Shown piece by piece: positions 36,001 to 45,049 of a stretch of 64,000 nucleotides of DNA (positions within the stretch are counted from its first letter, which is position 1; each line of letters starts with the position of its first letter). The notes under the pieces are model-generated. The model saw nothing but the letters and a program-made list of their open reading frames with translations, did not search any database and was not told the DNA's origin. This DNA comes from Liolophura sinensis (lineage: Eukaryota > Mollusca > Polyplacophora > Chitonida > Chitonidae), in assembly GCF_032854445.1 (NCBI RefSeq), contig NC_088307.1:25742046-25806045 (forward strand). The letters run 5' to 3'. A program made the position numbers and the translations under genes.

Positions 36001-39000
36001 TTGTCCGTAGAAACGCAGCCTTTACGTCAAGTTTTGTTACGATTAAAAACACCCAATGTACAAGTCAGGAGGCTAAAATTCTTAATAACCTCCCGGTTAT
36101 CGTTTTCTGTCGTCTTGCGTTCAGACTTTGCCAGAAATAAATTCATCTATTAACTTATTTCATTGCCGATTTACACTATACTTAAGAATATTTACTCATA
36201 TGACGGTGACCAGCATTATGGTGGGAATAACGGAGACTGGGATGAGGGGGAAAAGACTTCAAATACTCTAGAACAAAATACATACGATGATGCTTTCTCC
36301 ATTTTTGACGTACTGACAGTAGATATACAATGTCTGTACTAAAATAAAGATCTGTAAACGTGAACGATCAGTGTTATGTTAACATTTTTTAAAAAAATCT
36401 TTTTATCTCGAACAGCTTTGACAGATGAGCCACTTAGCACAACAAACGCAAGACCGAGCGACATATTTGTACAAGGTTTACATGCAGTCCACAGACACCA
36501 CAGATTAAACGCTCGGACTGACTTTGTATTTACTTGGTGATTGAGAATTGATGTATGGGTTGGTTTCACCGCTTACGAATCGAACCGTTTTGCCTTGCCA
36601 GCTAAGAGCAGCTTTATATGCATACACAGATCTTGGCTATGTACTCTTGCTTGTCTGATTTTCCCGTTGCTTTGAACTTTATTTCGTAGAGTCGTTATAG
36701 ATGTATGTCTACATGTGATAGGTCTTTCTTAATATCTGTATATTTCATTGTGCTGCCTCACTGAAATGTCATACCCAAACACCAGACACAACACGCTCTC
36801 TGTACAACAGGCACAGCACTCTTAGCTGAGCGCAGATCTAGGAAGAAAAACGATTGGCAATTTTAAAAATATAAATCAAAGCCTGAATCGGGATTGAACT
36901 TAGGGCCTCATGCTTACGAATTCACGTATGAACCGTCCATCGCACATATAAGCTTGTGGCTCATGAGTACATACTCTGGTCTCTCACTTATCAAACGTCC
37001 ATCGCACTTATAAGCTCGTGGCTCATGCTTACAAACTATGGTCTCTTACTTATCAACCGTCCATCGCACTTATAAGCTCGTGGCTCATGCTTACAAACTC
37101 TGGTCTCTCACTTATCAACCGTCCATCGCACTTATAAGCTCCCGCCTCATGCTTACGAACTCGGGCCTCTCACTTATCAACCGTCCACCACACTTATAAG
37201 CTCCTGCCTCATGATTACAAACTCGGGGCCTCTCACTTATCAACCGTCCATCGTACTTATAAGCTCCTCACTCATGATTACAAACTCTGGTCTCTCACTT
37301 ATCAACCGTCCATCGCACTGATGCTTGCAAATTCAGGCGTTTTGTTTTCTCACTTACATACCCGTGTTTTCTGCTTATGTATTTGTGCTTCTCGCTTACA
37401 AACAGTGACTTGAACAAACCTGAGAGCTATACAGCTCGTGTTTTTTTTTCATTCTTTTCTGCATTCAGCTTGCTGATACATCTGCGGAACTAATAATTCC
37501 TGAATATTATGCATTTTAGTATATGGACGCGCCCTCAATAAAAGGACAGTTAGTCCAGGTCATACAGAAGCGACCAAAGCGAAAAGTGTTCTTTTCACAT
37601 GAATTGTAGCGTATTTTTCTTTCATATTTACCTATATAATGGAATCTTTATATACCCCGCCTCACAGCGTTTTACGGTCAGTCGTGTCTGACAATACGAG
37701 ATGAAGATATCGTGTCAATGAACTGAATACAGCAATTAATTCCTGACAATGACCCATTGTCTGCTGCACTGACAAAATATTTGCTTACAGGGCATAGCGT
37801 CAAAGATAGCCATAGAGGTCAAGCTTTGCCGAAAGCTATGGGTAAAGCCGCTCTCTATTTGCGATGTTACAAAAACCCCGAATATTTTTTAAAAACTGAA
37901 ACACCGGCAAGATACCAAGAACACCTGACCTACAATGTTGAATTCAGTCGTTGTTATGGATATATATTTAATGAATGGAGGAAAGAGTAATTTGGCTCTA
38001 TTGCCATTTTAGCAGCATTTTAGTCACAATGTGGTGAGAGCCTAGACTAATGAATGATTCATAGCAGTTTTATTTTAATTAGGCATCTATACATGTATTC
38101 CTGTGCTCGTATTGCAATTATTGTGCATAAAGCGATGCATGCGTTTGTCGAAATATAAGAAGATATTTGCTTGGGATAGAGGTGTATATCAATTAGAGAA
38201 AGGTGTAGATCAATTAGAGAAAGGTGTAGATCAGTTAGAGAAAGGTGTAAGTCAATGGGAGAAAGGTGTAGATCAATTAGAGAAATCAATTACAGAAAGG
38301 TGTATATTAATTAGAGAAAGGTGTAGATCAATCAGAGAAAGGTGTATATCAGTTAGAGAAAGGTATATATCAATTGCAGAAAAAGGAGTCAGGGGCATTG
38401 ACTGTTTTTACAGGCGTGTCGCTGAGAATTAGGGTGGTCAGATACAAAGGAAAGCAGCATGGAGGTTCAAACCAAGGCGACAAGGACACTGATTTATATG
38501 TAGTTGGCAAATGGTCGCACAAGGACACTGTGATTTATATGTAGTTGGCAAATGGTCGCACAAGAACACTGTGATTTATATGTAGTTGGCAAATGGTCGC
38601 ACGTGGCAAATGGTCGCACGTGACAAATGGTCGCACGTAACCGGTGACATCCGGTCTGTTGTCTAGTTCTTACGTAAATGCTTAAAGGTAACAACTTATA
38701 GCTGCATCCTGTATCAACATAGCTTAAGCACAATTAGATTTTAAAAATGCATTGATGTTAAATTATTATCACTGGTGTATAGTTACTCAAAATGCTGTGT
38801 TGTCATCACATTTAATAAAGATTGAAGTGAAAAAACAGGAAAAAAGACAAGACGTTTGGGATACATAACCCACCAGAAGAGACTTTGTTTATGCAGAAAT
38901 CACAACATTAGCATGGACATTTTAGAGATTTAGAAAAAAATTAGATATAAGAAAACGTTTGGAATGCAGAAAAGTATTGAGACATACAAAACGTTAAGAA

Positions 39001-42000
39001 CATAAAAATGTTTAGGGTATAAAATAAAACGTTCAGAATATAGCAAATAGACTTTCATGTCAGACGTCCAAATTATTGCCAAACTAACGCGAATCATCAC
39101 AGTTTGTAATTTCCAATGGTTTGTGCAGAAAGCACAAACGATACAATACAGTAGATATAAGATATACATGAAGTAGATGTGTCCCGTTATCTTTAAATCA
39201 GACAAAGTGTACCACTAAAATAAGCATTTCGGATATTCAATCGCTAAGTCGAAATGTTACCGCATGGCGGTGAAGTATCTGAGGAAGTCGTCACGTAGGA
39301 CCCCATGTATCACAGAATAGGATAACTTTACCTGCGCAATGGCAATTCGGAAGCAAGCAAAATTAATCATCGTTTTCCCGAAATAAATAGGTAATACCTT
39401 ACCAATTAGCTCACAAAATGTCATGGCCAAGTCATGAATGAAAAACAGACCACACAGTTTCGGGCCAAATTGATTTCGTCGGGGAAAATCATCATCCCCT
39501 GATTACTCTGAAGCACTTGGTGGATTTAGTACCGATGATTTTGAATTTTCTATATTATATCTTTTACGCAAATGTTTACCAGATTTCCTTGAAATAATGA
39601 GCCTTTCCAAGAAACACCTGGATGACTTTGTTAGGGAACTTTTCAATTCTTTTCTGTTGCATCTCTTAACTTTGGCCAGCCTAACTAAAATATTTCCATG
39701 GCTGTGTTGAGACACTGGATGACTTAAGAGAAATACCGTAACATTAGTTGAGAGGTTTGGTCTTTTGTTCGAATTTGTCATGTCTGTCGTTTATTATTTT
39801 TCAAAACCTCTAGAATATTGTCTCTTATGATGACTTTATTTACTTATTTGACTTGTAATTTGTGGCGTACTCAAGAGTATTTCACTTACATATCGGCAGT
39901 CAATTTTTTTTTGAGGCAACCAGGCAGAGACATTTTAAAACAAAATCTCATCTGGGAAGGTGTAATATTTCAGTAGAGCCTTTGGTTAAAATTGTAATTA
40001 AATGTCTGGGAGCCTTACCTTTTGGGCATGGTGGTAGTACTGAAGATACTGCTGGATGCCGGCCATGTACCGTTTATAGAGGGCGCCATAACCAAAGGGG
40101 AAGAACCGTAGGAATGGCATCATTGTCATTAGAGCGTCTATCCCAGCTGTTCCCATATCGTTGATGCCGATTGACATGTGGACTGCAGATTTCAGCTCCG
40201 GGCTCTCGTAGTCAAACCGTCGACCAATCAGCTGAAAGCATGGATAAGTATCTTATGATATTAATTAATTAATTGATTCATTTATTTATTTACATATATT
40301 TTATTTTTTATTTGATTGGCAGTTGCCAAATCGTTTACAACTCATGTGTTTTATGAGTTGATACACAAAAAATGTAAATAGAGAAGACAAGCGTGCTAAA
40401 CCGTCAACGTCAAATCAGAAAATCCCGGAACGATTAAGGACTCAGTTACCTATGAAAACATGGTAGTACTGGTGATTGTATCATGGAGCCTGTGAAGTGC
40501 TCGGTAATTTACTCAGGTACGTGGACTGGACAGGTGAGCAGGGATTGTGAGAGACAACGGCAGGTGCAACAAGGCTTGAGGCAGATTTATGCAATAATGC
40601 AATTATATATACCGCACGTGTGTGTCGTTTGTAACGAGTGTGTGTGTGCAAAACTATGATAGTTGATTATTTCTCTCTACACTCACTTGATATACCTTCC
40701 TATTACATGACAAATAATGTCTGATAATGAGAATACTATCCTAGGACTAGCCGACACCTTACCAGTCTCAGCTGATAGCTATTTCAATAGTGCCACACCT
40801 CATTCTGAGTTAGATCTACACCCTTACAATCTTGATGACCTATCTAATATGTGTTTTATCCAACTGAATTGTCTAACCTCTCATATTATTCTGTGAAGTG
40901 TACAGGTCCCGGGGAATGGAAAAAACTCCCAATCTGCATATGTTGTATATCCTCAAAATCTCTCTTTAAAACAAAGCTTAAACCATACTTTCTGATTACT
41001 TAGCTTAAATCAACAATCGAATTATAGCCAGTGATGTACAGTGATGTTCGGAAACAGTGTTCATACCACACCATTTTTTGTTGTTTCTCCTCTTATCTTG
41101 CTTGTTTTGCCACGTTATGTGCGATTTGTTTATTTACATCACCGCCTTACTAAAAGCCTTCGTAAAAATCAGCCATCGCACGATTTTATATTTCCTCAAT
41201 TTAGACAGAACAAGCTCTTTTGAGCTGTAACCCCGCCAGTGTACTACATGCAACTCCTTTGTGTATATAATATTTATAGACATGTGTTGTCAGCGTCTAT
41301 AAAGTTGTCTTTTCTTTTTATCTTTTGTACTACATTGGTGAATAAGCAAACCAAATCAAACCTATGTTAGCGGACTACATCCTGTTTACCTCGCTTAAGA
41401 GCGTATCTGTGTTGTCATAGACTAACGATTACATGTTCAAGTTAACAGAATACATTTGTCGGTTTGGACATATATAATATTCATATACACATAAAGAACA
41501 TGATGTCTTCGGTGGCCTAATGTTAGAGCGTTGACTGGGTGTCAGTATAATGTGACTGGGTGGGGTGTGATGTTTGGTGTCTTCGGCATGATACTTCAGT
41601 GACGGCAGGACATTTTACCGCATGGACTTGTCCTGCCACAAGCAGACACAGTACGTGTACATGCACCTACTGACTTCTCGTCGTCAAATACATACATACA
41701 TACATACATACATACATACATACATACATACATACACACATACATACATACATACATACATACATACATACATACATACACATACATACATACATACATA
41801 CATACATACATACATACATACATACATACATACATACACACATACATACACACATACATACATACATACATACATACATACATACATACATACATACATA
41901 CATACATACGTAAGTACATACATACATACATACACACACATACATAAAAAACATAAATATATACATACACACATACATACATACATGTATATAGAACATA

Positions 42001-43100
42001 CACACATATATACATATAGAAGAACAGGGTAGATAAAAGTTTATATCATAGTTGAATCTTAACAGATTATTGGACAACTTGACCGAAATGTTCAATACAA
42101 TAGTTGAGTTCTGATGATTTATTGATTGCTTTTTGTTCAACCATATACTAAAACATAGGGTGGTCAGTCTCATTCGTAGAGAAAACCTGTGTGTCCAGAA
42201 TAAACCACTGTTCGTTGGCAAGTTACGGAGTAACTTTTTCACGCGATGATCCAGGCTTTTAAAGGTTTGATTTCGTATCCCCATTGTTCTCCTCGGTAGT
42301 CACATAATAAAAGATCGTATTTAGAATTTAGGGGCTTCCGTGGCTCAGTTGATTAGCGCGCTAGCGCAGCGTAATGACCCAAGAATATCTCACCAATGCC
42401 AAATTCAAACTGTGGAGATTACGACATGGTGTATTCGATTTTGAACGATCTTTTTAACAAAAAAAAAGCAACAAAACGCTATATATCTATTAGAACAGTG
42501 TTTACGTATGGTTTAAAAATGACACAAACAAGAAACTTAGCTTACCAGGTAAGTCATAATGTTGGAAATCGATGGTACGATGACGTCAGCAACATCGATC
42601 GGCGTCTTACTCCTCTCTTCGATCCACTGGATGACGTTATGCAGTTCTTCCAAGATGTTGTTCTCTGCCTCCTGCACGCCGTCACCGTACATGTTAATCG
42701 TCTTGTACACAATCTTCCTCAATCGTTGCCAGATTTTACAGGTGGACATGAAGGAGAAAGAGCTACAGTTGTTGTCAGTGTACTTGCCCAGGAAGCTGAA
42801 AGGCCTCCCGGCGAACACAGCACCGTACTCCTCCGTGAAGAAGGCCTCCCGGATAACCTCGACGCTGTTGAGGACAACGACGCGATTCCCCAAGAGATTA
42901 ACGGAGAAAAGATCGCCGTACGTCTTACCAAATTCCGTCAGGGACACGTGAAGATGGGTGGGGGACACATCGAGGACGCTGCCAATTATTGGTAGCCCTT
43001 TGGGTCCCGGGGGGTAGGAGTAAGTCCTCTTGGGCTTCGTGAAATAGTAAATCAGAAGTAAAGTTGTCGCCAGCACGATGATTGCAATAAATAAAGCCAT
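20809..43100 (-). CDS. Cytochrome P450, microsomal clan-2-like (whole gene)
   Basis: Heme-thiolate monooxygenase, expected to use O2 and electrons from P450 reductase at the ER membrane; the substrate is unknown. Exons in order: 43100-42546, 40231-40019, possibly 25892-25836, 24756-24618, 22907-22639, 21894-21768, 21020-20809. The length is close to 500 residues, as usual. Visible motifs are an N-terminal membrane anchor, proline-rich PPGPKGLP (30-37), WxxxR in helix C (124-128), the I-helix AGTLTT, K-helix EIVR, PERF, and the heme loop FSIGKRSCPGE with its Cys ligand. The N-terminal half resembles CYP1/CYP17/CYP2-type enzymes, which is the basis for clan 2; I do not assign a family. The first three certain exons are clean. 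The last three contain about six 1-2-base indels, so the gene may be decaying or the sequence locally wrong. The introns are very large and repeat-filled. Confidence 0.93.
21195..21690. repeat. Diverged tandem repeat, about 60-62 bp period
   Basis: Repeated blocks of the type CACTTGCCTTTATTTGGCTC, then TTAGTGTTACTTTTACTAAG, about eight times with heavy divergence. It lies in the last P450 intron. Confidence 0.75.
21768..21894 (-). CDS. P450 exon with PERF motif
   Basis: The acceptor is TGTTCCACAG and the donor GTAAGT is a strong match. It starts VLPNYWGVNH and contains FIPERFLDDSGK, the PERF region after the K helix. It ends HPNDA in phase 1, but the next exon needs phase 2. Adding one base after the AAC codon near 21775 gives HPNRRN joined to LMSFSIGKR, the usual spacing, so one base is probably missing here. 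Confidence 0.88.
22639..22907 (-). CDS. P450 exon with I helix and K helix, local frameshifts
   Basis: The acceptor is TTTCAAG and the donor GTAAGA. One frame stays open across all 269 bases and has the right phase at both ends (AGTLTTRASLISFF early, VLEIVRFVTP in the middle). Two stretches only look like P450 in another frame: EDRPPSLKDRPEMP at about 22803-22763, and PLALPHCTMSETTF onward at about 22710-22645. The switches fall at a five-C run (22802-22806), near 22747-22763, near 22711 and at the ACAC before the donor. Extra bases at each site explain it. Confidence 0.85.
23101..23175. repeat. 19-bp tandem repeat x 4
   Basis: GACGTAATGTTGGAAA units in a row inside a P450 intron. Confidence 0.85.
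24363..24503 (-). mobile_element. SINE-A fragment (reverse), in P450 intron
   Basis: Starts with the reversed tail TTTATTTATTTATTTA and TTGATTGGTGTTTTACGCCG, then CACTTATACCACGGTAGGCA, and ends after ACCATCCGCAGGCC, so the tRNA-like head is missing. Confidence 0.85.
24618..24756 (-). CDS. P450 exon, helices H to I
   Basis: The acceptor is TTGTTTTGCAG and the donor GTATGT. It reads ASHDPCITRGLIDVLLKTQE through ISDENVTSTMKDTIEA and ends with the first base of the Gly codon of the I-helix motif. Phase 0 in and phase 1 out both fit the neighbours. No disruption is seen. Confidence 0.9.
25333..25640. repeat. 34-bp tandem repeat, about 9 copies
   Basis: The unit contains CTCTATAGTGGCTGCCCAAT followed by GTTTCTCCGTAGTT. 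The last two copies carry CTCGACAGTGG instead of CTATAGTGG. It lies in a P450 intron. Confidence 0.96.
25836..25892 (-). CDS. Possible small P450 exon (helix G-H linker)
   Basis: A 57-base, phase-0-in, phase-0-out segment from GTCAAG to a GTATGG donor, reading DLMTLSKHMLCSSDALYKQ. It would fill a stretch that looks short between YHHAQK of exon 2 and ASHDP of the next exon. A CTAAT branch-point-like sequence lies just upstream on the minus strand, but the pyrimidine tract is poor. It may instead be intron. Confidence 0.45.
26259..26388. repeat. Inverted repeat, 38-bp arms
   Basis: The left arm 26259-26296 begins TATGGGGAATCTATGCGTGG. The right arm 26350-26388, reversed, begins TATGGGGAATCTATACGTGG. 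About 32 of 38 positions pair, with a loop of about 53 bases. It could fold as a hairpin or cruciform, or be a tiny MITE. It lies in a P450 intron. Confidence 0.8.
27259..27493 (+). mobile_element. SINE-A, full-length
   Basis: The head GACCTCCGTGGTTCAGTTGG and GAGTTCAAATCCAGCTCATG, the full body and the AATAAATAAATC end are all present. Flanks ATTGAGAAAG and CAACGAGAAAG may be a mutated target duplication. Confidence 0.88.
27631..27865 (-). mobile_element. SINE-A, near full-length, inverted relative to the previous copy
   Basis: The reversed tail TTATTTGATTAGCGTTTCAC leads through the body to a degraded head (GTTGGCTACTGGGTTATTGC region). It faces the copy at 27259-27493 only about 140 bases away. 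Confidence 0.85.
28285..28400 (+). repeat. Dispersed repeat D, fragment
   Basis: GTGTGACCATTTGCCAGCTG and GACACCGTCGTCGCT match the D element core. Confidence 0.5.
28540..28740 (+). repeat. Dispersed repeat H, copy 2
   Basis: TTTGTGTTCCACGTTGTTTT, CTGGAAAGTCCATTTTGGCG and CTGGTACACAAATGTCTGTT are shared with the copies at 10560 and 31385. An ORF across it is incidental. Confidence 0.55.
28745..31075. other. P450 intron, nothing recognised
   Basis: AT-rich intron sequence without clear repeats or exon-like segments. Confidence 0.35.
31076..31096. repeat. Run of 21 G
   Basis: An unbroken G homopolymer on plus. It could form a G-quadruplex, and its length is unreliable in most sequencing. Confidence 0.95.
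31385..31800 (+). repeat. Dispersed repeat H, copy 3, with internal GTT-rich minisatellite
   Basis: The outer parts match the H element (TGTTCTTGCATAAATCCGCC on the left, GGTACACGAATGTCTGTTTC on the right). Between them, 31465-31735 is an imperfect repeat of about 16-20 bases of the type GTTGTTTGTGTTGGAC, which occurs once in the other copies as TTTGTGTTCCACGTTGTTTT. Confidence 0.65.
32706..33240. mobile_element. MITE-like element, copy 2, interrupted by a SINE
   Basis: Reversed, it matches the array-bearing element at 8757-9647: end TTGAAGGATTGACGCTAGAA, internal ATATTCAACATAATATCCCG and GTTAGTCTAATAGAATC, and the other end ATCAATCAGACAAAAT. It has a single internal unit, so it shows the unexpanded form. 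A SINE-B sits near its left edge at 32734-33066. Confidence 0.7.
32720..33080 (+). mobile_element. SINE-B, full-length, with 14-bp target-site duplication
   Basis: TCTGGAATATATTC occurs at 32720-32733 and again at 33067-33080. The element between has a tRNA-like head (GGGACCGGTAGATCCAGGAT, CTTGATCGAGTCACACC), the body TAACTTCCTCGCTTGGCGCT and the end AACTCCAAGCACTCACTCAC. The duplicated target is part of the MITE-like element, so the SINE came later. Confidence 0.9.
33466..35607. repeat. 79-bp minisatellite, about 27 copies
   Basis: The unit runs from GCCATCATGGCGGGCAGCTT through CCGGATACCTCCACATCACC and GATAGGTGGGTAAAGATCCA to GGGTGAGTAATTGA. Copies differ at scattered sites and a few are 78 bases. 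It lies in a P450 intron, antisense to nothing recognisable. Long ORFs here are products of the repeat, because 79 is not a multiple of 3. Confidence 0.98.
35620..36880. other. P450 intron, little recognised
   Basis: A faded reversed SINE-A piece may lie at 36170-36250 (ATGACGGTGACCAGCATTAT, GGTGGGAATAACG). I see nothing else. Confidence 0.35.
36880..37330. repeat. 62-bp tandem repeat, about 6 copies, beginning at a tRNA-like segment
   Basis: The unit ACCGTCCATCGCACTTATAA, GCTCGTGGCTCATGCTTACA, AACTCTGGTCTCTCACTTAT repeats from about 36930. The first part abuts ATCGGGATTGAACTTAGGGC, which looks like the T arm and 3' side of a reversed tRNA-derived SINE head. The array may therefore have started there. 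Confidence 0.88.
38175..38395 (+). repeat. 21-bp tandem repeat, about 10 copies
   Basis: The unit is GGTGTAGATCAATTAGAGAAA. The period is a multiple of three, so one frame (within 38103-38432, plus) stays open and reads GVDQLEK heptads. There is no sign it is a real gene. Confidence 0.92.
38478..38640. repeat. About 41-bp tandem repeat x 3 plus short partial copies
   Basis: ACACTGTGATTTATATGTAG followed by TTGGCAAATGGTCGCACAAG repeats, then collapses to 17-base GTGGCAAATGGTCGCAC units. Confidence 0.85.
38645..39830. other. P450 intron, nothing recognised
   Basis: AT-rich intron sequence with only short ORFs on both strands. Confidence 0.35.
39836..39931 (-). mobile_element. SINE-A 3' fragment (reverse), diverged
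   Basis: TTTGTGGCGTACTCAAGAGT, ATTTCACTTACATATCGGCA and GGCAACCAGGCAGAG resemble the reversed 3' half. It lies about 90 bases downstream of P450 exon 2. Confidence 0.6.
40019..40231 (-). CDS. P450 exon 2, helices F to G
   Basis: The acceptor is TGCTTTCAG and the donor GTAAGG. It has 71 intact codons, LIGRRFDYESPELKSAVH through MPFLRFFPFGYGALYKRY. The phase is 0 at both ends. RRFDYESPE and the PFLRFFP segment are typical of CYP1/CYP17-like P450s. Confidence 0.93.
40846..41370 (+). mobile_element. Degraded non-LTR retrotransposon (LINE) 3' end
   Basis: An open stretch ending at TAG 41001-41003 reads SVKCTGPGEWKKLPICI and then SLFKTKLKPYFLIT. This fits the common C-terminal pattern of LINE reverse-transcriptase ORFs (GPxxWNxLP, then SLxxFKxxLKxYL). 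Upstream frames are broken. The following AT-rich part ends in ACCAAATCAAACC and could be its 3' UTR. Too short to assign a clade. It lies in P450 intron 1, on the opposite strand. Confidence 0.5.
41508..41690 (+). mobile_element. SINE-B, ending in a microsatellite
   Basis: The head CTTCGGTGGCCTAATGTTAG and body GGCATGATACTTCAGTGACG, GTCCTGCCACAAGCAGACAC are family-typical. At CGTCGTCAAA, where other copies continue with TATGACTGAAAAATTG, this one runs straight into (TACA)n. Confidence 0.8.
41690..42003. repeat. (TACA)n microsatellite, about 310 bases
   Basis: Nearly pure CATACATACA, with CACA and TATA variants toward the right end. Long ORFs on both strands (repeating HTYI and VCMY) are artefacts of the repeat. 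Confidence 0.98.
42331..42411 (+). mobile_element. SINE-A head fragment
   Basis: GGGGCTTCCGTGGCTCAGTT, GATTAGCGCGCTAGCGCAGC and GTAATGACCCAAGAATATCT form the tRNA-like head, then the match stops. It lies about 135 bases beyond the P450 exon 1 donor. Confidence 0.85.
42546..43100 (-). CDS. P450 exon 1: membrane anchor to helix E
   Basis: Has 185 intact codons from ATG at 43100 to the donor GTAAGC, phase 0. Residues 1-20 (MALFIAIIVLATTLLLIYYF) form a signal anchor, followed by a basic patch (KPKR) and the proline hinge PPGPKGLPIIG, as in ER P450s. FAGRP at 96-100 and WQRLR at 124-128 (helix C, heme propionate contact) are present. I chose this start because it gives the anchor plus hinge at the usual distance. 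Long antisense ORFs over it are shadows. Confidence 0.95.
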
Positions 43101-43109
43101 GCTGGGTTC

Positions 43110-43655
43110 CTTAGGTTAATCCAAGATTACTGTTGTTAAAGAGCACCTAACATCACAGAATCCAAATGGAGTTGTGCTACTCTCGCTGATATTGGATGTC
43201 TTAACTTCAGGAAAATTCTGCGCCCGTACAACAGTGAGCTCCGCCACAGCTTTAACTAACAAATGTATCAGCCAACGTGTTGTGCAGGCCGTGAATGACC
43301 TATATTTTTTCTGTAAATGTGCGACGGCTGTTAAATGAAGCGCTAGCCAATGAACAACTACAGAAACCGAACTTACTATGGAATCGTTACAGTTGATGTC
43401 AAGCTATTTCGCCTTCTGTTGTTTTGTTTTTGTTATCATCAGGTGAATTACAAAATTGTTGATTTTGCAGATCCGATTTTACTTCCTATCTTGTAGCCTT
43501 TACATATTAAAAATAATTTTTTCACCACATCTGTTAATATGGTCATAGTTGTATTCCATGAGCGGAGAGAAGCACTGCGTGCTTTTTTAGACTTCTGCTT
43601 CAGCCAGGGGACTAGGGGCGTTTAAGTATTTAGGTATTTACATTTGCATAGAATA
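43110..43655. other. Upstream flank of the P450 gene
   Basis: The promoter and 5' UTR should lie here. I see no convincing TATA box or start-site motif. Confidence 0.3.
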
Positions 43656-43659
43656 AAAC

Positions 43660-43800
43660 CAGTACCATAACAGAGGTAAGTTAACAACAGGCCGCATTTA
43701 ACGTGTGACAATTTACCAACTGTGTCACTGTCGTTGCTGCTCTGATTTTTCTCTGTATGCTGTAGTCTTTAATATCTTACACCAGTGCTTGATATGGTGA
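43660..43800 (+). repeat. Dispersed repeat D
   Basis: GGCCGCATTTAACGTGTGAC, CAACTGTGTCACTGTCGTTG and TGTATGCTGTAGTCTTTAAT are in the family order. Confidence 0.6.
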
Positions 43801-44114
43801 CAGGAATTAAATATTTTAGTCTACATAGATCTAAAAGTACCCTGCTACCACGAAACTTTCTCACGTAGGACCCAGGGAGGCATTCAACGAGGCTGATTTG
43901 ATCAGTTAAAGTTTTCCCTACAGCATGTACTTTATGTATGAAATCTGACTCACAGTCAGTTTATTCACACGGCTGCTTTGCTGTGAGTGACAGCTCCTTC
44001 GAATTTCGTCGTCACATTCTCAGCTATGTTGATATTGTACTATGTGTTGGTAGCTGACGTCTAAACTTCAGTATTGTATAGCCCTAAAAAAGCCTGTTAA
44101 GCTATATCTGATGT

Positions 44115-44195
44115 CAGTGTACCATGACGCGTCGATTGGTGTCAGTACACCATTACTGGGTGAGATGTCATGTCTGGTTAGACCATTTCTCCAAT
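44115..44195 (+). mobile_element. SINE-B internal fragment
   Basis: GGTGTCAGTACACCATTACT and GGGTGAGATGTCATGTCTGG match the internal part of the copies at 10049 and 41508. Confidence 0.5.
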
Positions 44196-44369
44196 GTGGC
44201 CACATTAACAGTCAGTTATGGATGAAACGGTATTGCACGGTATAAACGGTATGGCACCCTTGAAAAGTTACTGACGGACTCCTACGTTTGATTTAGACTA
44301 TTGCTGGACCACGCAGTGACGTCCAGTAAACTGCAATTAATTTCACTGAATTTGTTTTACCTACCAGGA

Positions 44370-44560
44370 CTTAAACCATGGTGCGAGGAGGCGTGTGTTT
44401 GCTGAAGCATTTACATGAACAGTCATAATAAAACATTAACTGAGGTTCACTGACATAGGCCGTATTTCACTGGTTACGTGTGACCATTTAAACAGTTACA
44501 TTAGTTGTCTGTTTACACACCACTCACTCTCTTACTGTATATATGTTGACTTGCATCTCT
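44370..44560 (+). repeat. Dispersed repeat D, long copy
   Basis: CATTTACATGAACAGTCATA, GGCCGTATTTCACTGGTTAC and GTGTGACCATTTAAACAGTT, followed by CACTCTCTTACTGTATATAT. Confidence 0.7.
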
Positions 44561-44639
44561 GTATGTTCATATGGTTTGATAACGATGTAAGAACGTACGT
44601 CGAAGCGTCACCAATACAATAAATCCAAGAGTTGTTATC

Positions 44640-45040
44640 CATAAGTAATGCCTCTGTCAATCTGTGTGACTATTTGCAAACTATCACAGTGTCGTCGTTG
44701 CTCTAACTTTACTCTCTATGCCATAGTCTTTAATTTTATATTATAAAAGCGTGATATTAACACGGTGAGTAAAACCAGAGCATCGAGGACAGTGTGGCAG
44801 TTGGCAAATCGTCATACATGACAGACGATATGCGATCCCACATCAGTTTACCCGGGTTATGGTTTTATTCTAACTGATCATACAAATGCATAAAGTGTTA
44901 ACAACTACCACACTCCGTACAACCACAGCCTAATCAGAACGAGATCAACAAGATAGTGATGTTAGTTGAAATGTTCTAGACTACAGCACATGCACAAGGA
45001 GTAAAACCAGAGCGTGTGAAGTCTGACAAATGAATGTCAC
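44640..45040. repeat. Dispersed repeat D, head-to-head cluster
   Basis: A plus-oriented fragment (44640-44740, CTATCACAGTGTCGTCGTTG) is followed by reversed fragments (44765-44900, GAGTAAAACCAGAGCATCGA; 44983-45040, GGAGTAAAACCAGAGCGTGT). Together with the copies at 43660 and 44370 this makes a cluster between the two genes. Confidence 0.6.
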
Positions 45041-45049
45041 ACGTATGGC

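Noticed and set aside
41596-42284. Long ORFs (up to 205 codons) on both strands with VCMY or HTYI repeats
   Set aside because: They are translations of the (TACA)n microsatellite, which has no stops in several frames.
42396-42995. 199- and 130-codon plus-strand ORFs
   Set aside because: They are antisense to P450 exon 1, whose minus frame has clear P450 motifs and splice sites.
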